From Akkermansia muciniphila (GTDB taxonomy: Bacteria; Verrucomicrobiota; Verrucomicrobiia; Verrucomicrobiales; Akkermansiaceae), in assembly GCA_945888515.1 (NCBI GenBank), contig CAMDAD010000013.1, positions 22,029 through 86,028 of the forward strand: a stretch of 64,000 nt of DNA, written 5' to 3'. Below, one piece after another: positions 8,501-16,433 of this stretch. Below the pieces are notes generated by a model. That model worked only from the letters and a program-made list of their open reading frames with translations, ran no database searches and was not told the origin of the DNA. The stretch's first letter is position 1. The number at the start of each line of letters is the position of its first letter. A program made the translations under genes and the position numbers.

Positions 8501-8820
8501 GCCCTGATCTATCGAAAATCGGCAAACGCATGAACCGCGAGCAACTGCTAGAAGCGATCGTCTTGCCTAATGCTACCATTGCCAAAGGATATGATATCAT
8601 CGTAATCACGCTAAAAGATGGCAAAACGCTCAGTGGTTGCGTTGAAAAAGAAAATGCCACGGAACTGCAATTGCGTGGTGCCGACAAATCAGTTGCTGCC
8701 GTGCGCCTCGACCAAATTGCGAACCGCACGATTCCCCAGTCCATGATGCCTCCCATGGATGCATTACTCAACAAGCGTGAACTTCGTGACCTGATCGAAT
8801 ACATGTCGACGCTGAAATAA
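5536..8820 (+). CDS. PVC-type heme-binding CxxCH protein with beta-propeller and HEAT-like repeats
   Basis: 1094 residues, secreted: M-A-K-T-H-C-Y-L-L-S-L then cleavage near A-A-A-Q. Domain order: an N-terminal six-bladed propeller (about 30-430) of the sugar/sorbosone dehydrogenase type, with a calcium-like loop D-R-N-N-D-G-I-S-D; a long stretch of HEAT-like helical repeats (about 450-930); and a C-terminal monoheme cytochrome c with C-T-R-C-H at 975-979 and a distal M-M-P-P-M segment. This matches the putative membrane-bound dehydrogenase plus heme-binding domain pair (TIGR02604/TIGR02603) expanded in Planctomycetes and Verrucomicrobia, thought to oxidise carbohydrates in the periplasm; the substrate is unknown. 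Start at 5536 was chosen because the signal peptide begins there, although the frame is open from 5407. Confidence 0.88.
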   Translation: MAKTHCYLLSLMMFGIAAAQSNAPTMKLQGIEWANDSLLGSPVAISMDHQGRAYVTQTMRRKESELDIRAHTNWVTDTLSFESVADREAFYRRELSTERSEKNRSWLKDRNNDGISDFRDLAVISEKIHRVYDRAGKGVADTSEVFVDGLNDAMTGVAAGVMSYGDDVYLAAIPRVWKFSANRKPGAADFAKEILLEGFGVRIAYSGHDMHGLTMGPDGRVYWTIGDKGLNVTDANGIVHKKASEGAVLRCEPDGSGFEIFARGLRNPQEIAFDQWGNLFSVDNDGDFKGERERIVYITERSDSGWRCNWQYRGSGYNPWMDEKLSVPQWAGQAGYITPPLANYLDGPSGFLYNPGTALGDAWKDTFFVTLFPGRKLAAFQLEPSGASFRMTHDRLAFSGPMMTGLSWGPDGAIYVADWNSAAWDPHDKGKIWRLDVDAKDKNPQRLLTQSLLREGMAKQPVAELTKLLGHDDQRIRRDAQFSLVARGEVTILLDAAQNHKSLLARVHAIWGLGQLGRKDSNAVAPLLPLLKDRQPEVRAQAAKAIGDAAYQPAAADLATLLQDSEVRVSYHAAIALSKTGSDKHTNAITEMLANRANDDVFLRHAAITALAGVCAKHPSVLVGMREHKSSTVRIASVVALRRLADAGVVTFLNDFDPLVSAEAARAIHDDDSITAALPALAKFLTIYSGADPVILRRAISANLRIGGSESAQRLSDYAARTSAPESMRKEALDSLITWLKPIPLDRVEGRYRPLAPRSASELHGALVKTAESLLADASAPVRQSTCELIKIAGFDKSNQTLHRLVANEKENATVRAAALQTLAALKDLDLARANEAALSSNDASLRNSALQLLSRAGGASEKVVPLLEKVLEKGKPAEMQDAFATLGSMKSPAAKKTLLSWMKKLLSNAVPEAARLDLLEASRAQNDDALNKAIAAYEKGRSSDDKLAVFRETLQGGNAARGKQIALEHLAAQCTRCHKIGKEGAEVGPDLSKIGKRMNREQLLEAIVLPNATIAKGYDIIVITLKDGKTLSGCVEKENATELQLRGADKSVAAVRLDQIANRTIPQSMMPPMDALLNKRELRDLIEYMSTLK

Positions 8821-9022
8821 TTCCAGCTGATACGATGCAACGATGAGTCACCTCGCTTGTAGGGCGTCTTTGCTGCGCCGACGCGTATGTTGACGATGCA
8901 TGGCGCCAAACTAGATACTGGAGTTGATCGACAAGTGCCGCAAACAGTGCCTATTTTTCCGACCATGCTGACACGAATTTTTTGTTGACAATTAATTCGG
9001 TTCATGGCAATCTCACGTCGCT
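8821..9022. other. Intergenic region upstream of outer-membrane protein
   Basis: No open frame looks coding. The last 40 bases hold the promoter-like element described separately. No terminator hairpin is evident after the cytochrome gene. Confidence 0.4.
8985..9013 (+). promoter_or_regulatory. Candidate sigma-70 promoter of the outer-membrane protein gene
   Basis: A perfect -35 hexamer TTGACA (8985-8990) followed by ATTAAT, 17 bases before a weak -10 candidate CAATCT (9008-9013). If used, transcription would begin only a few bases before the ATG at 9023, giving a nearly leaderless mRNA. That agrees with the absence of any Shine-Dalgarno sequence, but the -10 match is poor. Confidence 0.35.
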
Positions 9023-9709
9023 ATGAAGCTAACAAAACTAATTATTATTGCTGCTGCCTCTGCTGTTGCTCACGCACAACAGGCTACCACAACCACCAGT
9101 GCCATCTCAGAAAACGATGCATACCTTGACGTAAGCGGAGTTTACAATGAGTTTTCCGGCAACGTTGACGCCGAAGGCTTCCGCGTAAACGGTGGCTTCG
9201 CCTTTGGCAATGGCCTGTCCTTGGATGGTCGTTTCGAAAATGCTTATCTTGATTTAACCGGTTTTGGACCAGGCGGACCTGGAGAGCCAGCTGCAGCAAC
9301 TGAAGTCAAATTCAATGAACTGCGTGCCCTTGTTCACTACACTCACCAAGTCAATGACGGCGCTGCCCTCATTGGTGGTCTGGGTTATGGTAAACTCGGA
9401 TTCAACTACGGCGGCAGTGAATTGATTTCCACCGAAGGCCTCTTGGCTGACATCGGTGTGCAAATCAAATCGGATCGTGTATCCGCTGCTTTGACATACA
9501 CCCATCTTTTCGCATTCCACACCGCTAGCTTCGCTTTTGGTGGTGGTGAGCAACTGCAAGATGAAGACCTCGGCTTTCTTGAAGGATCCTTGGGCTATCA
9601 AGTAAACGACAACGTTTCCGCTATTCTTTCCGTGCAAACCCAAGTTTTGGGCGACACGGAGATTGAGAAGGAGCTGAGCGTTGCTCTTGGCTTGCGCTAC
9701 AACTTCTAA
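9023..9709 (+). CDS. Outer-membrane beta-barrel protein
   Basis: 228 residues. The signal peptide M-K-L-T-K-L-I-I-I-A-A-A-S-A-V-A-H-A is cleaved before Q-Q. The mature part consists of alternating amphipathic strands separated by Gly/Asp/Asn turns and ends in L-R-Y-N-F, the terminal aromatic recognised by the BAM complex. About eight strands can be drawn, as in small OmpA/OmpW-like barrels. No catalytic motif is seen. It has a candidate promoter and its own strong terminator, so it is a monocistronic, probably abundant surface protein. Specific role unknown. Confidence 0.78.
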   Translation: MKLTKLIIIAAASAVAHAQQATTTTSAISENDAYLDVSGVYNEFSGNVDAEGFRVNGGFAFGNGLSLDGRFENAYLDLTGFGPGGPGEPAAATEVKFNELRALVHYTHQVNDGAALIGGLGYGKLGFNYGGSELISTEGLLADIGVQIKSDRVSAALTYTHLFAFHTASFAFGGGEQLQDEDLGFLEGSLGYQVNDNVSAILSVQTQVLGDTEIEKELSVALGLRYNF

Positions 9710-9732
9710 TTGTAACGGAGTTATCTAATTTT

Positions 9733-9763
9733 AAGGCATGAGCGAGAGCTCATGCCTTTTTTT
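9733..9763 (+). terminator. Rho-independent terminator after outer-membrane protein gene
   Basis: An 11-bp perfect stem AAGGCATGAGC/GCTCATGCCTT around a GAGA tetraloop, followed by a run of T. This is the strongest terminator on the plus strand of the window. Confidence 0.92.
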
Positions 9764-9867
9764 ACGCCCCCTACGAAGGCAAAACAATGTCCGATGTCAT
9801 GGTGGAGACGTGCTGGACAGCTGCAACAAAATCATGCACATTGTCGCAGTCCCCAGCGAGAATGCCC

Positions 9868-10365
9868 ATGGAATCTATCGTAAATCTCATTTCCGAACCA
9901 TTTGTCATCGGACTGATCGTCGGGCTACTGCCAGCGGCTCTGGCGTGCAAGAGTGCCTTGGCCACCAAATTTCTCTGTAAAAAAGAACGCCAAAAACACG
10001 AGAAGGAAGTTGCCGAGCTCAAGACGCACTTGCAAACGCAGTTGCAAATCAATGCGAGCGGTAATGACTCGCTCCAAAAGGAGTTAGAGCAGCTGCGTTC
10101 ACAAAATGAGACCCTGCGCATCAATCTCGCAGCCGCCCAGCAAAAGCCCGGTCGCGCGGAAATGCGGCATTTGCAAATCACCGAGGCTGCTGTGCGCTCG
10201 ATGCGTGAGCAGGCACCAGGCTTCGCGCAAGCGTGGGAGCGGGCGATGCGCGATGCCGAAAAAATCGCTGAACAACAAGAGAGCGGACTGGTGAGAATGG
10301 TTCGCCGCATGATCCCTTCGTTAGGCCCGAGCCAATCGAAGACGGAAAAAGATTCAGAACCATGA
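9868..10365 (+). CDS. Membrane-anchored coiled-coil protein, unknown function
   Basis: 165 residues. One N-terminal transmembrane helix (about 9-27, with F-V-I-G-L-I-V-G-L-L-P-A-A-L-A) is followed by a basic stretch and a coiled coil (about 38-90, rich in E, K, Q and L with heptad spacing) and a charged C-terminal region. No catalytic motif. The start is uncertain: 9862 and 9868 both have ATG codons, with a weak GCGAGA upstream; the frame is open to 9787 but those residues look non-coding. The layout resembles small cell-envelope or division accessory proteins, but no family is recognised. Confidence 0.6.
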   Translation: MESIVNLISEPFVIGLIVGLLPAALACKSALATKFLCKKERQKHEKEVAELKTHLQTQLQINASGNDSLQKELEQLRSQNETLRINLAAAQQKPGRAEMRHLQITEAAVRSMREQAPGFAQAWERAMRDAEKIAEQQESGLVRMVRRMIPSLGPSQSKTEKDSEP

Positions 10366-10449
10366 TGGGCGGCTGGCGATGAAGACTCTCGGATCTCTTT
10401 TTGAAACAAAACGGTGACGTTTTTGATCTAAGTCGTGACTTCGGAGAGG

Positions 10450-10884
10450 ATGTCGGTTAAAAAAATGCCTGCCTTTTTTCAATCCATCCCTCACGGAACT
10501 ATGTGGACAGAATACAACGGAATTTTTGGAGTCGGCTGCCTGAGTATGCTAGTCTTAGCGATCCTTTGGTTTGTTTTGGAGAGGAAACTGGGTCGGCATG
10601 GATGGAAATACCGAGGCGCCGTCAGTACAGCAGTCGCCGCACTCATCGTGGCTGGAACATGGTTCGTTGATGATCTTCCTTGGATTTGGTTGATCCCACA
10701 GGTTACGATCTTACTATGGCTAGCCACATTTGTTTTGATGATTACCAGTATCGTTTCTGCATGGTGCATCAAAAAAAACAATCGATGGCCTTTGGTCACT
10801 GTTGGATTATTATCGCTCGGGTGTAATGCCTGTTCATTTTTGGTATTTTTGTGGATGGCTACGGTATCGCCCGCTGGTGTTTGA
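10450..10884 (+). CDS. Small four-helix membrane protein, unknown function
   Basis: About 144 residues with four predicted transmembrane helices: near 24-44 (I-F-G-V-G-C-L-S-M-L-V-L), 57-75, 82-103 and 114-137, with short loops and a K-K-N-N-R hinge between the third and fourth. No family recognised. GGAGAGG lies directly before the ATG at 10450, too close to serve it well, and 15 bases before an alternative ATG at 10465. It has no evident link with the alanine racemase gene downstream. Confidence 0.55.
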   Translation: MSVKKMPAFFQSIPHGTMWTEYNGIFGVGCLSMLVLAILWFVLERKLGRHGWKYRGAVSTAVAALIVAGTWFVDDLPWIWLIPQVTILLWLATFVLMITSIVSAWCIKKNNRWPLVTVGLLSLGCNACSFLVFLWMATVSPAGV

Positions 10885-11004
10885 GATTTCTGTTTGCCAG
10901 CGCAGGATGGGGCGGTGATTGTTGAAACCAAGTGATGAAAATCTGCTTTTGATCTGTTCCATCTCTGTGCTTGTCAGCGGCAGCGCGCGCGTTAGGCTGA
11001 AGCA

Positions 11005-12114
11005 GTGGAATCGTTTGGGCATACATCGCCGCCCAGAGCATGGGCGGAAATTGATCGTGAGGCATTGCGTCACAATTTGGAAGTGGCGCGTGCGGTATGG
11101 CCCGGCATGGCAATGATGGCTGTCGTGAAGGCTGGGGCTTATGGGCATGGCCTAGAGGAGGTTGCACGCGTGTTTGCGCAGGCAGGTGTGGCTTTTTTGG
11201 GTGTGGCGAATGTAGGGGAGGCCCGGCGTATTGCACATGCGGGTATCAAGTGTCGGATCTATCTCCTCGGAGCTACGTGGCGGGAGGAGCGCGAGGAAAT
11301 ACTCGATCGCGACTGGACGCCGTGCATTTCCTCGATGGAGGAGGCAAGGCATTTTGATGCCTTGGCGCGGGCGCGCGGCAAGTCGCTCGCGGTTCACTTG
11401 GCGGTCGATACGGGTATGGGGCGCGGTGGTTTTGTGGCGGAGCATTTGCCGGATATTTTGGCGGAGTTGCAAGAGTTGGAAGGTTTGCAGATCGAAGGCA
11501 TCGGCTCGCATTTGCCCTCTGCGGATGAAGATGAGGAATTCACGCGGGCACAGTTTGCACAGTTTGCGGGTATCATCGATGAGTTAGGAGGAGAGAAGAC
11601 ATTTGCCTGGCGGCATCTGGCGAACAGTGCGGGTTTGCTTGGTTATGAACCGCGCGATTGCAACCTGGCGCGACCTGGGCTGATGTTGTATGGCATTTCG
11701 CCATTACCGAGCTATCAGGATGCATTGCGACCAGCGATGACATTGAAATCGCGTGTGACATTGATCCGAACTCTGCCCACGGGGCACGGGGTTTCGTATG
11801 GTCGTAGTTTCGTGACGAAAAGGCCTACGCGGGTGGCTACGATTGGCATGGGCTATGGCGATGGCTATCCGCGCCATGTCTCTGGTCATGCACCGCGGGT
11901 ATATCTGCGTGGACAGTATTTTCCGATTCTGGGACGTGTGACGATGGATCAAATGATGATCGATGTTACCGATGCCGCTGAGGTGAGCGAGGGCGATGAG
12001 GTGGAACTATTCGGTTCGCACATTTCCGTGAATGAAGTGGCACAAAAAGCGGATACCATTTCATGGCATGTATTGACAGGCATTACGGCACGGGTAGTAC
12101 GGTTGTATCTGTGA
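11005..12114 (+). CDS. alr: Alanine racemase
   Basis: 369 residues. It interconverts L- and D-alanine with pyridoxal phosphate, supplying D-alanine for peptidoglycan. The PLP lysine is in A-V-V-K-A-G-A-Y-G-H-G near residue 43; the family norm is A-N-A-Y-G-H-G, so one Asn is Gly here. The A-W-A-E-I-D start of the barrel, G-M-G-R-G-G, R-P-G-L-M-L-Y-G and the catalytic tyrosine segment in M-G-Y-G-D-G-Y-P-R are all present. The start is a GTG at 11005, chosen because the conserved N-terminus begins ten residues later. Genes using its product (ddl, murCB) are in this window but about 35 kb away. Confidence 0.94.
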   Translation: MESFGHTSPPRAWAEIDREALRHNLEVARAVWPGMAMMAVVKAGAYGHGLEEVARVFAQAGVAFLGVANVGEARRIAHAGIKCRIYLLGATWREEREEILDRDWTPCISSMEEARHFDALARARGKSLAVHLAVDTGMGRGGFVAEHLPDILAELQELEGLQIEGIGSHLPSADEDEEFTRAQFAQFAGIIDELGGEKTFAWRHLANSAGLLGYEPRDCNLARPGLMLYGISPLPSYQDALRPAMTLKSRVTLIRTLPTGHGVSYGRSFVTKRPTRVATIGMGYGDGYPRHVSGHAPRVYLRGQYFPILGRVTMDQMMIDVTDAAEVSEGDEVELFGSHISVNEVAQKADTISWHVLTGITARVVRLYL

Positions 12115-12160
12115 CGGCTGTGGTCTTGCGTTATACGTGGTGGCGATGTAGGGTTCGGGC

Positions 12161-12790
12161 GTGAGATTGCTGGCATGGTTGATGGGATTTTCGCTCAGCA
12201 TCCTCTTGATTTGGATGATCTGGGGCGGGCATTGGGCGCAGTGGACGAATGCACAGGTGGTCAGTGAAGCGCTACAAGGCTATGGCGTTTCCGCAGGGTT
12301 CGCGGGCGTGGTGTTACTGGTGCTCGATCTTGTCCTACCAGTGCCGGGCACGGTGGTGATGTCGGCGTTGGGTTTTTTGTATGGCACATTATTGGGTGCA
12401 GCGTTGGGATTCGTCGGATCGTTTATCGCGGGAATGATCGGTTATGGTGTGGGGCGATTGTTTACCGAAAAAACCGCGCGTTGGTTTCTTGGCGAAAAGG
12501 ACTTTGTGCGAGGTAAGGCCATCTTTGCCCGTGGCGGTGGCTGGGTGATCGCGCTCTCGCGTGCGGTGCCAATTTTACCAGAGGCACTGGCGGTAACGGC
12601 GGGTCTGTTGCGCATGCCGGTTTCGGCTTTTGTCTTATCACTGACTTGCGGCAGCTTGCCGATGGCAGTGCTTTTCGCGTGGATTGGTGCTTCGGGGCAT
12701 GATAGGCCGGTGATGATGCTGGGGCTCAGTTTTGCCGTGCCTGCCGTATTGTGGACCTGCGCCTCGTGGGGGCAGCGACGCAATCATTGA
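12161..12790 (+). CDS. VTT/DedA-superfamily membrane protein (TVP38/TMEM64 type)
   Basis: 209 residues with about five or six helices. The signature region L-V-L-P-V-P-G-T-V-V-M-S-A-L-G-F-L-Y-G (about 59-77), followed by a Gly-rich helix and G-R-L-F, then S-R-A-V-P-I-L-P-E near 140, matches the VTT domain. Members are linked to lipid scrambling or proton-coupled transport across the inner membrane. The start is a GTG at 12161, 46 bases after alr. A perfect palindrome overlaps the stop codon. Confidence 0.78.
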   Translation: MRLLAWLMGFSLSILLIWMIWGGHWAQWTNAQVVSEALQGYGVSAGFAGVVLLVLDLVLPVPGTVVMSALGFLYGTLLGAALGFVGSFIAGMIGYGVGRLFTEKTARWFLGEKDFVRGKAIFARGGGWVIALSRAVPILPEALAVTAGLLRMPVSAFVLSLTCGSLPMAVLFAWIGASGHDRPVMMLGLSFAVPAVLWTCASWGQRRNH

Positions 12791-12820
12791 TGATTGCATT
12801 TCTGTGACGGAATCGTCACA
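12781..12820. repeat. Two tandem perfect inverted repeats upstream of pstB
   Basis: CAATCAT/ATGATTG (12781-12796, 7-bp arms, overlapping the end of the previous gene) and TGTGACG-GAAT-CGTCACA (12803-12820, 7-bp arms). Neither is followed by a T-run, so they are unlikely to be ordinary terminators. The second lies about 60 bases before pstB and could be an operator or part of a Pho-type control region. Confidence 0.5.
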
Positions 12821-12882
12821 ATCGGCCTGTCGTGCGGGTAAAATGATGATGTCATACTAACAACTTTATCCGATTGCGAAAG

Positions 12883-13686
12883 ATGACAGACCTAGCCCCT
12901 ACCACGGAATGCACCACCTTGACTCCAGTTGCCACAGCGGTAGCGGTGGAGGAAGTCGATTTTTGTTATGGCTCATCACGTGTGCTGAAAAACATTAGTT
13001 TACCGATCGAAGCAAACAAAGTCACCGCATTCATTGGGCCTTCGGGTTGCGGTAAGTCCACATTGTTGCGCTGCATCAATCGTATGAACGATGAGATACC
13101 TGGTGCGCGCATTACGAAAGGTCGGATTTGCTTGCATGGGGAAGACATTCACGGTCCAGACGTGGATGTGGTTAAACTGCGCAGTGAAGTGGGCATGGTG
13201 TTTCAGAAGTCCAATGTATTTCCGCGCAGCATTTTCGAAAATGTGGCTTACGGTTTGCGGGTGCGGGGCGAACGTGATGGGTCAGTCATCGAGCGCAGCG
13301 TGGAGGAGGCTTTGAAGCAATCGGCACTGTGGGATGAGGTGAAAGATCGTTTGCACGAGTCGGGTTTGGGATTGTCCGGCGGTCAGCAGCAGCGCTTGTG
13401 CATTGCGCGCGCCATTGCGGTGAAGCCGAACGTCGTGCTTATGGACGAGCCGTGCAGCGCGCTGGATCCGATTGCGACACTCAAAGTGGAGGAGCTGTTG
13501 TGGGAGCTACGTAGCAGCTATACCTTTATCGTGGTGACACACAGCATGCAGCAAGCATCACGCATTTCAGACCGCACCGCCTTTTTTTACATGGGGGAAG
13601 TCGTAGAATATGATCTCACCAACAAAATGTTTACCAATCCACGCGAGAAACGCACAGAAGAATACATCAGTGGCCGCTTCGGCTGA
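12883..13686 (+). CDS. pstB: Phosphate ABC transporter ATP-binding protein PstB
   Basis: 267 residues. Walker A is G-P-S-G-C-G-K-S-T, the ABC signature L-S-G-G-Q-Q-Q-R, Walker B V-V-L-M-D-E-P, and the switch His in V-T-H-S-M-Q-Q-A. The R-C-I-N-R-M-N-D and C-S-A-L-D-P-I-A segments are specific to the PstB subfamily. It energises high-affinity phosphate uptake through PstCA. An ATG at 12883 is preferred over the in-frame TTG at 12874. The usual partners pstS, pstC and pstA are not upstream; alr and a VTT gene are there instead, so the permease genes must lie elsewhere or phosphate uptake is only partly encoded here. Confidence 0.93.
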   Translation: MTDLAPTTECTTLTPVATAVAVEEVDFCYGSSRVLKNISLPIEANKVTAFIGPSGCGKSTLLRCINRMNDEIPGARITKGRICLHGEDIHGPDVDVVKLRSEVGMVFQKSNVFPRSIFENVAYGLRVRGERDGSVIERSVEEALKQSALWDEVKDRLHESGLGLSGGQQQRLCIARAIAVKPNVVLMDEPCSALDPIATLKVEELLWELRSSYTFIVVTHSMQQASRISDRTAFFYMGEVVEYDLTNKMFTNPREKRTEEYISGRFG

Positions 13687-13703
13687 TTTTAGAAAAAAAG
13701 ACT

Positions 13704-14411
13704 ATGAATGGACCCCATATTTTCCGCGACTTCGATAACGCCATCCGCACATTGAAAGATGAAGTATTGCTCATGGCCAGTCTCACGCGGCAAAACTTGG
13801 AGCGTGCGATGCGTTCGTTGCTGGAGCGCGATATTGAACTGTCGCGTGTGGTCATCGGCGATGACAGCGATGTGGATGACTTGGAAATCCGTGTGGATCA
13901 AACGGGAATGGAAATTCTCGTGCGTCACCATCCAGTGGCCACGGATCTGCGATTGGTGATCTCTTCGATGAAAATTTCGACCTGCCTGGAACGCATTTCC
14001 GATCATGCGGTGAATATCGCCAAGCGTTCGAAAAAAATCTGTCGAGGCCCAGAGTTGCCCGATGTCGCTTTGGTCGAGCCGCTCTATGTGATGGCGGACA
14101 ACCTATTGCGCGATGCGATGATTTCCTTCACGGATCAGAACATCGAGATTGCGGAGGGATTGAAGGCTCGCGATAGAGAACTGGATGCTTTGCACAAAAA
14201 GCTCATCGCATCGCTCAGCGAACGCCTCGAGCATCCCGAGGGTAAATCCGAGTCGCTGTTGCATTTGATTTTCGTGATTCGTTCACTGGAGCGGGTGGGT
14301 GACTTAGCGGTTAATATTGGCGAAGATGCGGTGTTTTTGGGCAACGCACAGGACATCCGACATACCAGCAAAAATGGCTCGAAAGCTTCTCTCAGTGACT
14401 TAGATGAATGA
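13704..14411 (+). CDS. phoU: Phosphate signalling complex protein PhoU
   Basis: 235 residues made of two three-helix PhoU repeats. The metal-binding acidic motifs are visible: D-D-S-D-V-D-D-L-E near 52-61 in the first repeat, and D-R-E-L-D near 158-162 in the second. The I-S-D-H-A-V-N-I-A and V-G-D-L-A-V-N-I-G-E-D segments are characteristic. PhoU links the Pst transporter to the PhoR kinase and represses the Pho response when phosphate is plentiful. It starts 17 bases after pstB, and its stop overlaps the start of the response regulator (ATGA), so the block is one operon. Confidence 0.92.
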   Translation: MNGPHIFRDFDNAIRTLKDEVLLMASLTRQNLERAMRSLLERDIELSRVVIGDDSDVDDLEIRVDQTGMEILVRHHPVATDLRLVISSMKISTCLERISDHAVNIAKRSKKICRGPELPDVALVEPLYVMADNLLRDAMISFTDQNIEIAEGLKARDRELDALHKKLIASLSERLEHPEGKSESLLHLIFVIRSLERVGDLAVNIGEDAVFLGNAQDIRHTSKNGSKASLSDLDE

Positions 14412-15154
14412 AACGATTTTGTCACAGGAGGAAACTTTCGCATCGTCACTCAATCTCTACGTTGGAAAGTGTGCAGACAGTATTAGTGATCGAAGACGAG
14501 GCGGATATCACCGACTTGGTGGCATTCAATTTGGAACGAGTAGGATGTCGTGTGTTGAAGGCGTATGATGGACAGGTGGGTCTTGAACTTGCCTTGAAAG
14601 AGCGCCCAGACATCATCGTGCTCGATCTGATGTTACCGACCTTGAATGGTCTCGGTGTTCTTAAAGGTCTGCGACGTGATGCGCGGACGCAGCAAATTCC
14701 CGTGATCTTGTTGACTGCGAGGGCGCAGACAGAAGATCGCATTGCCGGCTTGGCCGCAGGAGCGGATGATTACGTGACGAAGCCGTTTTCGCCGAAAGAA
14801 CTAGTACTTCGCGTTCAGGCGGTGCTAAAGCGTATGCAGATCAGTTCCGGATCGACGGATTTTACTGTCGGGTCATTTCGGTTTGATAAAAATTCACTGA
14901 AGTTTTATATTGATAGCGAACCAGTGGAATTAACTGCTACGGAGTTCAAATTACTACTATTTTTGTGCGAGCGGGTCAATCATCCGCAACAACGCAATGA
15001 TATGTTGCGCAGTGTGTGGGGTTATAGTGACGATGTGATCAGTCGCACCTTAGATACGCACATGAAACGCCTGCGGCAAAAATTAGGCAGTCATGCGGAT
15101 AAGGTTGAAACGATACGCGGTGTGGGCTATCGTTTTGTCAATCCTGCTCCATGA
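14408..15154 (+). CDS. phoB: PhoB-type response regulator
   Basis: 248 residues from the overlapping ATG. The receiver domain (about 23-140) has the acidic pair E-D-E, phospho-acceptor Asp73 in V-L-D-L-M-L-P, Thr in L-L-T-A-R and Lys in V-T-K-P-F. The winged-helix DNA-binding domain (about 150-245) ends G-V-G-Y-R-F. It would activate phosphate-starvation genes once phosphorylated by PhoR. About 20 extra residues precede the usual receiver start (V-L-V-I-E-D-E); the true start could be TTG 14462 or GTG 14471. An AGGAGG at 14427-14432 has no ATG, GTG or TTG at proper distance, which leaves initiation unclear. It overlaps both neighbours by four bases. Confidence 0.88.
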   Translation: MKRFCHRRKLSHRHSISTLESVQTVLVIEDEADITDLVAFNLERVGCRVLKAYDGQVGLELALKERPDIIVLDLMLPTLNGLGVLKGLRRDARTQQIPVILLTARAQTEDRIAGLAAGADDYVTKPFSPKELVLRVQAVLKRMQISSGSTDFTVGSFRFDKNSLKFYIDSEPVELTATEFKLLLFLCERVNHPQQRNDMLRSVWGYSDDVISRTLDTHMKRLRQKLGSHADKVETIRGVGYRFVNPAP

Positions 15155-16377
15155 CGATCGAATTATCCATCCTCTGCATAGCCATACTCATCATTGGGTG
15201 GCTGTGGGCGGATCGGATCAAAAAACAAAAACGATTCTATCAAGAAATTCAGCAGGTGAAAGTCATCCATAACGAGGCACTAGAAGCCGAGAGAAAACGC
15301 CACGAGCTGCTGCTGGATGGTTTATCGGATGCGTTGTTTCTCGTCGATCAACAGGGCTTGGTCTGCTATGCGAATATTGCCGCGCGCAAGATGTTTGCGG
15401 AGCGCAATGTGATTGGCCAATCGCCGCAGGCGGTTTTTCCTGATGCTCGTTTCATTGAGGCGATCCATCAGTGCGAGCATAACAAGCAGCCCGTGGTGCA
15501 GCGATTGGTATTACCGCAGCAACTATCACCCCTCGGCGCGCGGGAAAACCGAGGCGTGAATGCGTGGCTGTTAGACGTCGCACCATTGCCGCCCGAGGCT
15601 TATCCGCAAGCAAAGTTGCGCGTATTGCTGCGCGACCTAACTGCCGAATTCCAGAGCGAGCAGGTGCGAAAGGACTTTGTTGCCAACGCCTCGCATGAAC
15701 TGCGGACTCCGCTGGCGATCATTCAGGGATATTTGGAAAACTTGTTAGAAGCAGGGGCACTGCGCGATCAACAACAGGCTGCGCGGTTTTTGGGCATCAT
15801 GTCGAAGCACACGGATCGGGTTTCTCGCATTGTGGAGGATATGCTCGTGATCTCGCGATTGGAGTCCGGTGAGGCGGCGGCATTGAGCATCGAGCCTTTT
15901 GAGTTTTTCAGTTGTGTTCAGGATGTGTTAGAGCGACTGGAACATTTGATCGTGAGCCAACAGGCGCAAGTGGATTTCGGCGGTGTGGAACGTGGATTGA
16001 TGATCACGGGCGACCGTTTTTATTGGACGCAGGTTTTATTCAATTTGATTGAAAACGCGCTAAAACAAAATCCACGACCTGGCTTGCATGTGACCGTTAC
16101 CGCGACGGCACAAGCGGATGGCATTCATGTGGATGTGGCCGATGACGGCATAGGGATTCCCAGCAGCCACTTGCCATTTGTCTTCAAACGTTTTTACAGA
16201 GTGGATCAAAATCACACAAACTCTTCCATCAAGGGTACGGGGCTGGGGCTCTCGATCGTCAAGCGAGCGATCGAAGCTCATGGTGGTCAAATTTCGGTAA
16301 GCTCTACGCCAGGTCGCGAAACGAAGTTTTCCATCTTGCTGCCCGTGGATCGGACGGTCATGGATCAGGTCGGCTGA
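15151..16377 (+). CDS. phoR: PhoR-type sensor histidine kinase
   Basis: 408 residues. One N-terminal transmembrane helix (about 5-21) is followed by a short coiled coil, a PAS domain (about 52-165), the dimerisation/phosphotransfer domain with N-A-S-H-E-L-R-T-P-L (His182), and the ATPase domain with N-box F-N-L-I-E-N-A, G1 D-D-G-I-G-I and G2 G-T-G-L-G-L. A single short helix and no periplasmic sensor domain agree with PhoR proteins that sense the Pst-PhoU complex rather than phosphate itself. The ATGA overlap with phoB indicates coupled translation. Confidence 0.88.
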   Translation: MTIELSILCIAILIIGWLWADRIKKQKRFYQEIQQVKVIHNEALEAERKRHELLLDGLSDALFLVDQQGLVCYANIAARKMFAERNVIGQSPQAVFPDARFIEAIHQCEHNKQPVVQRLVLPQQLSPLGARENRGVNAWLLDVAPLPPEAYPQAKLRVLLRDLTAEFQSEQVRKDFVANASHELRTPLAIIQGYLENLLEAGALRDQQQAARFLGIMSKHTDRVSRIVEDMLVISRLESGEAAALSIEPFEFFSCVQDVLERLEHLIVSQQAQVDFGGVERGLMITGDRFYWTQVLFNLIENALKQNPRPGLHVTVTATAQADGIHVDVADDGIGIPSSHLPFVFKRFYRVDQNHTNSSIKGTGLGLSIVKRAIEAHGGQISVSSTPGRETKFSILLPVDRTVMDQVG

Positions 16378-16433
16378 GCGTGACATGCGGTTTTTTTCTT
16401 TTGCGCTTTATCTCGTCGCATCGCTGCGACACG

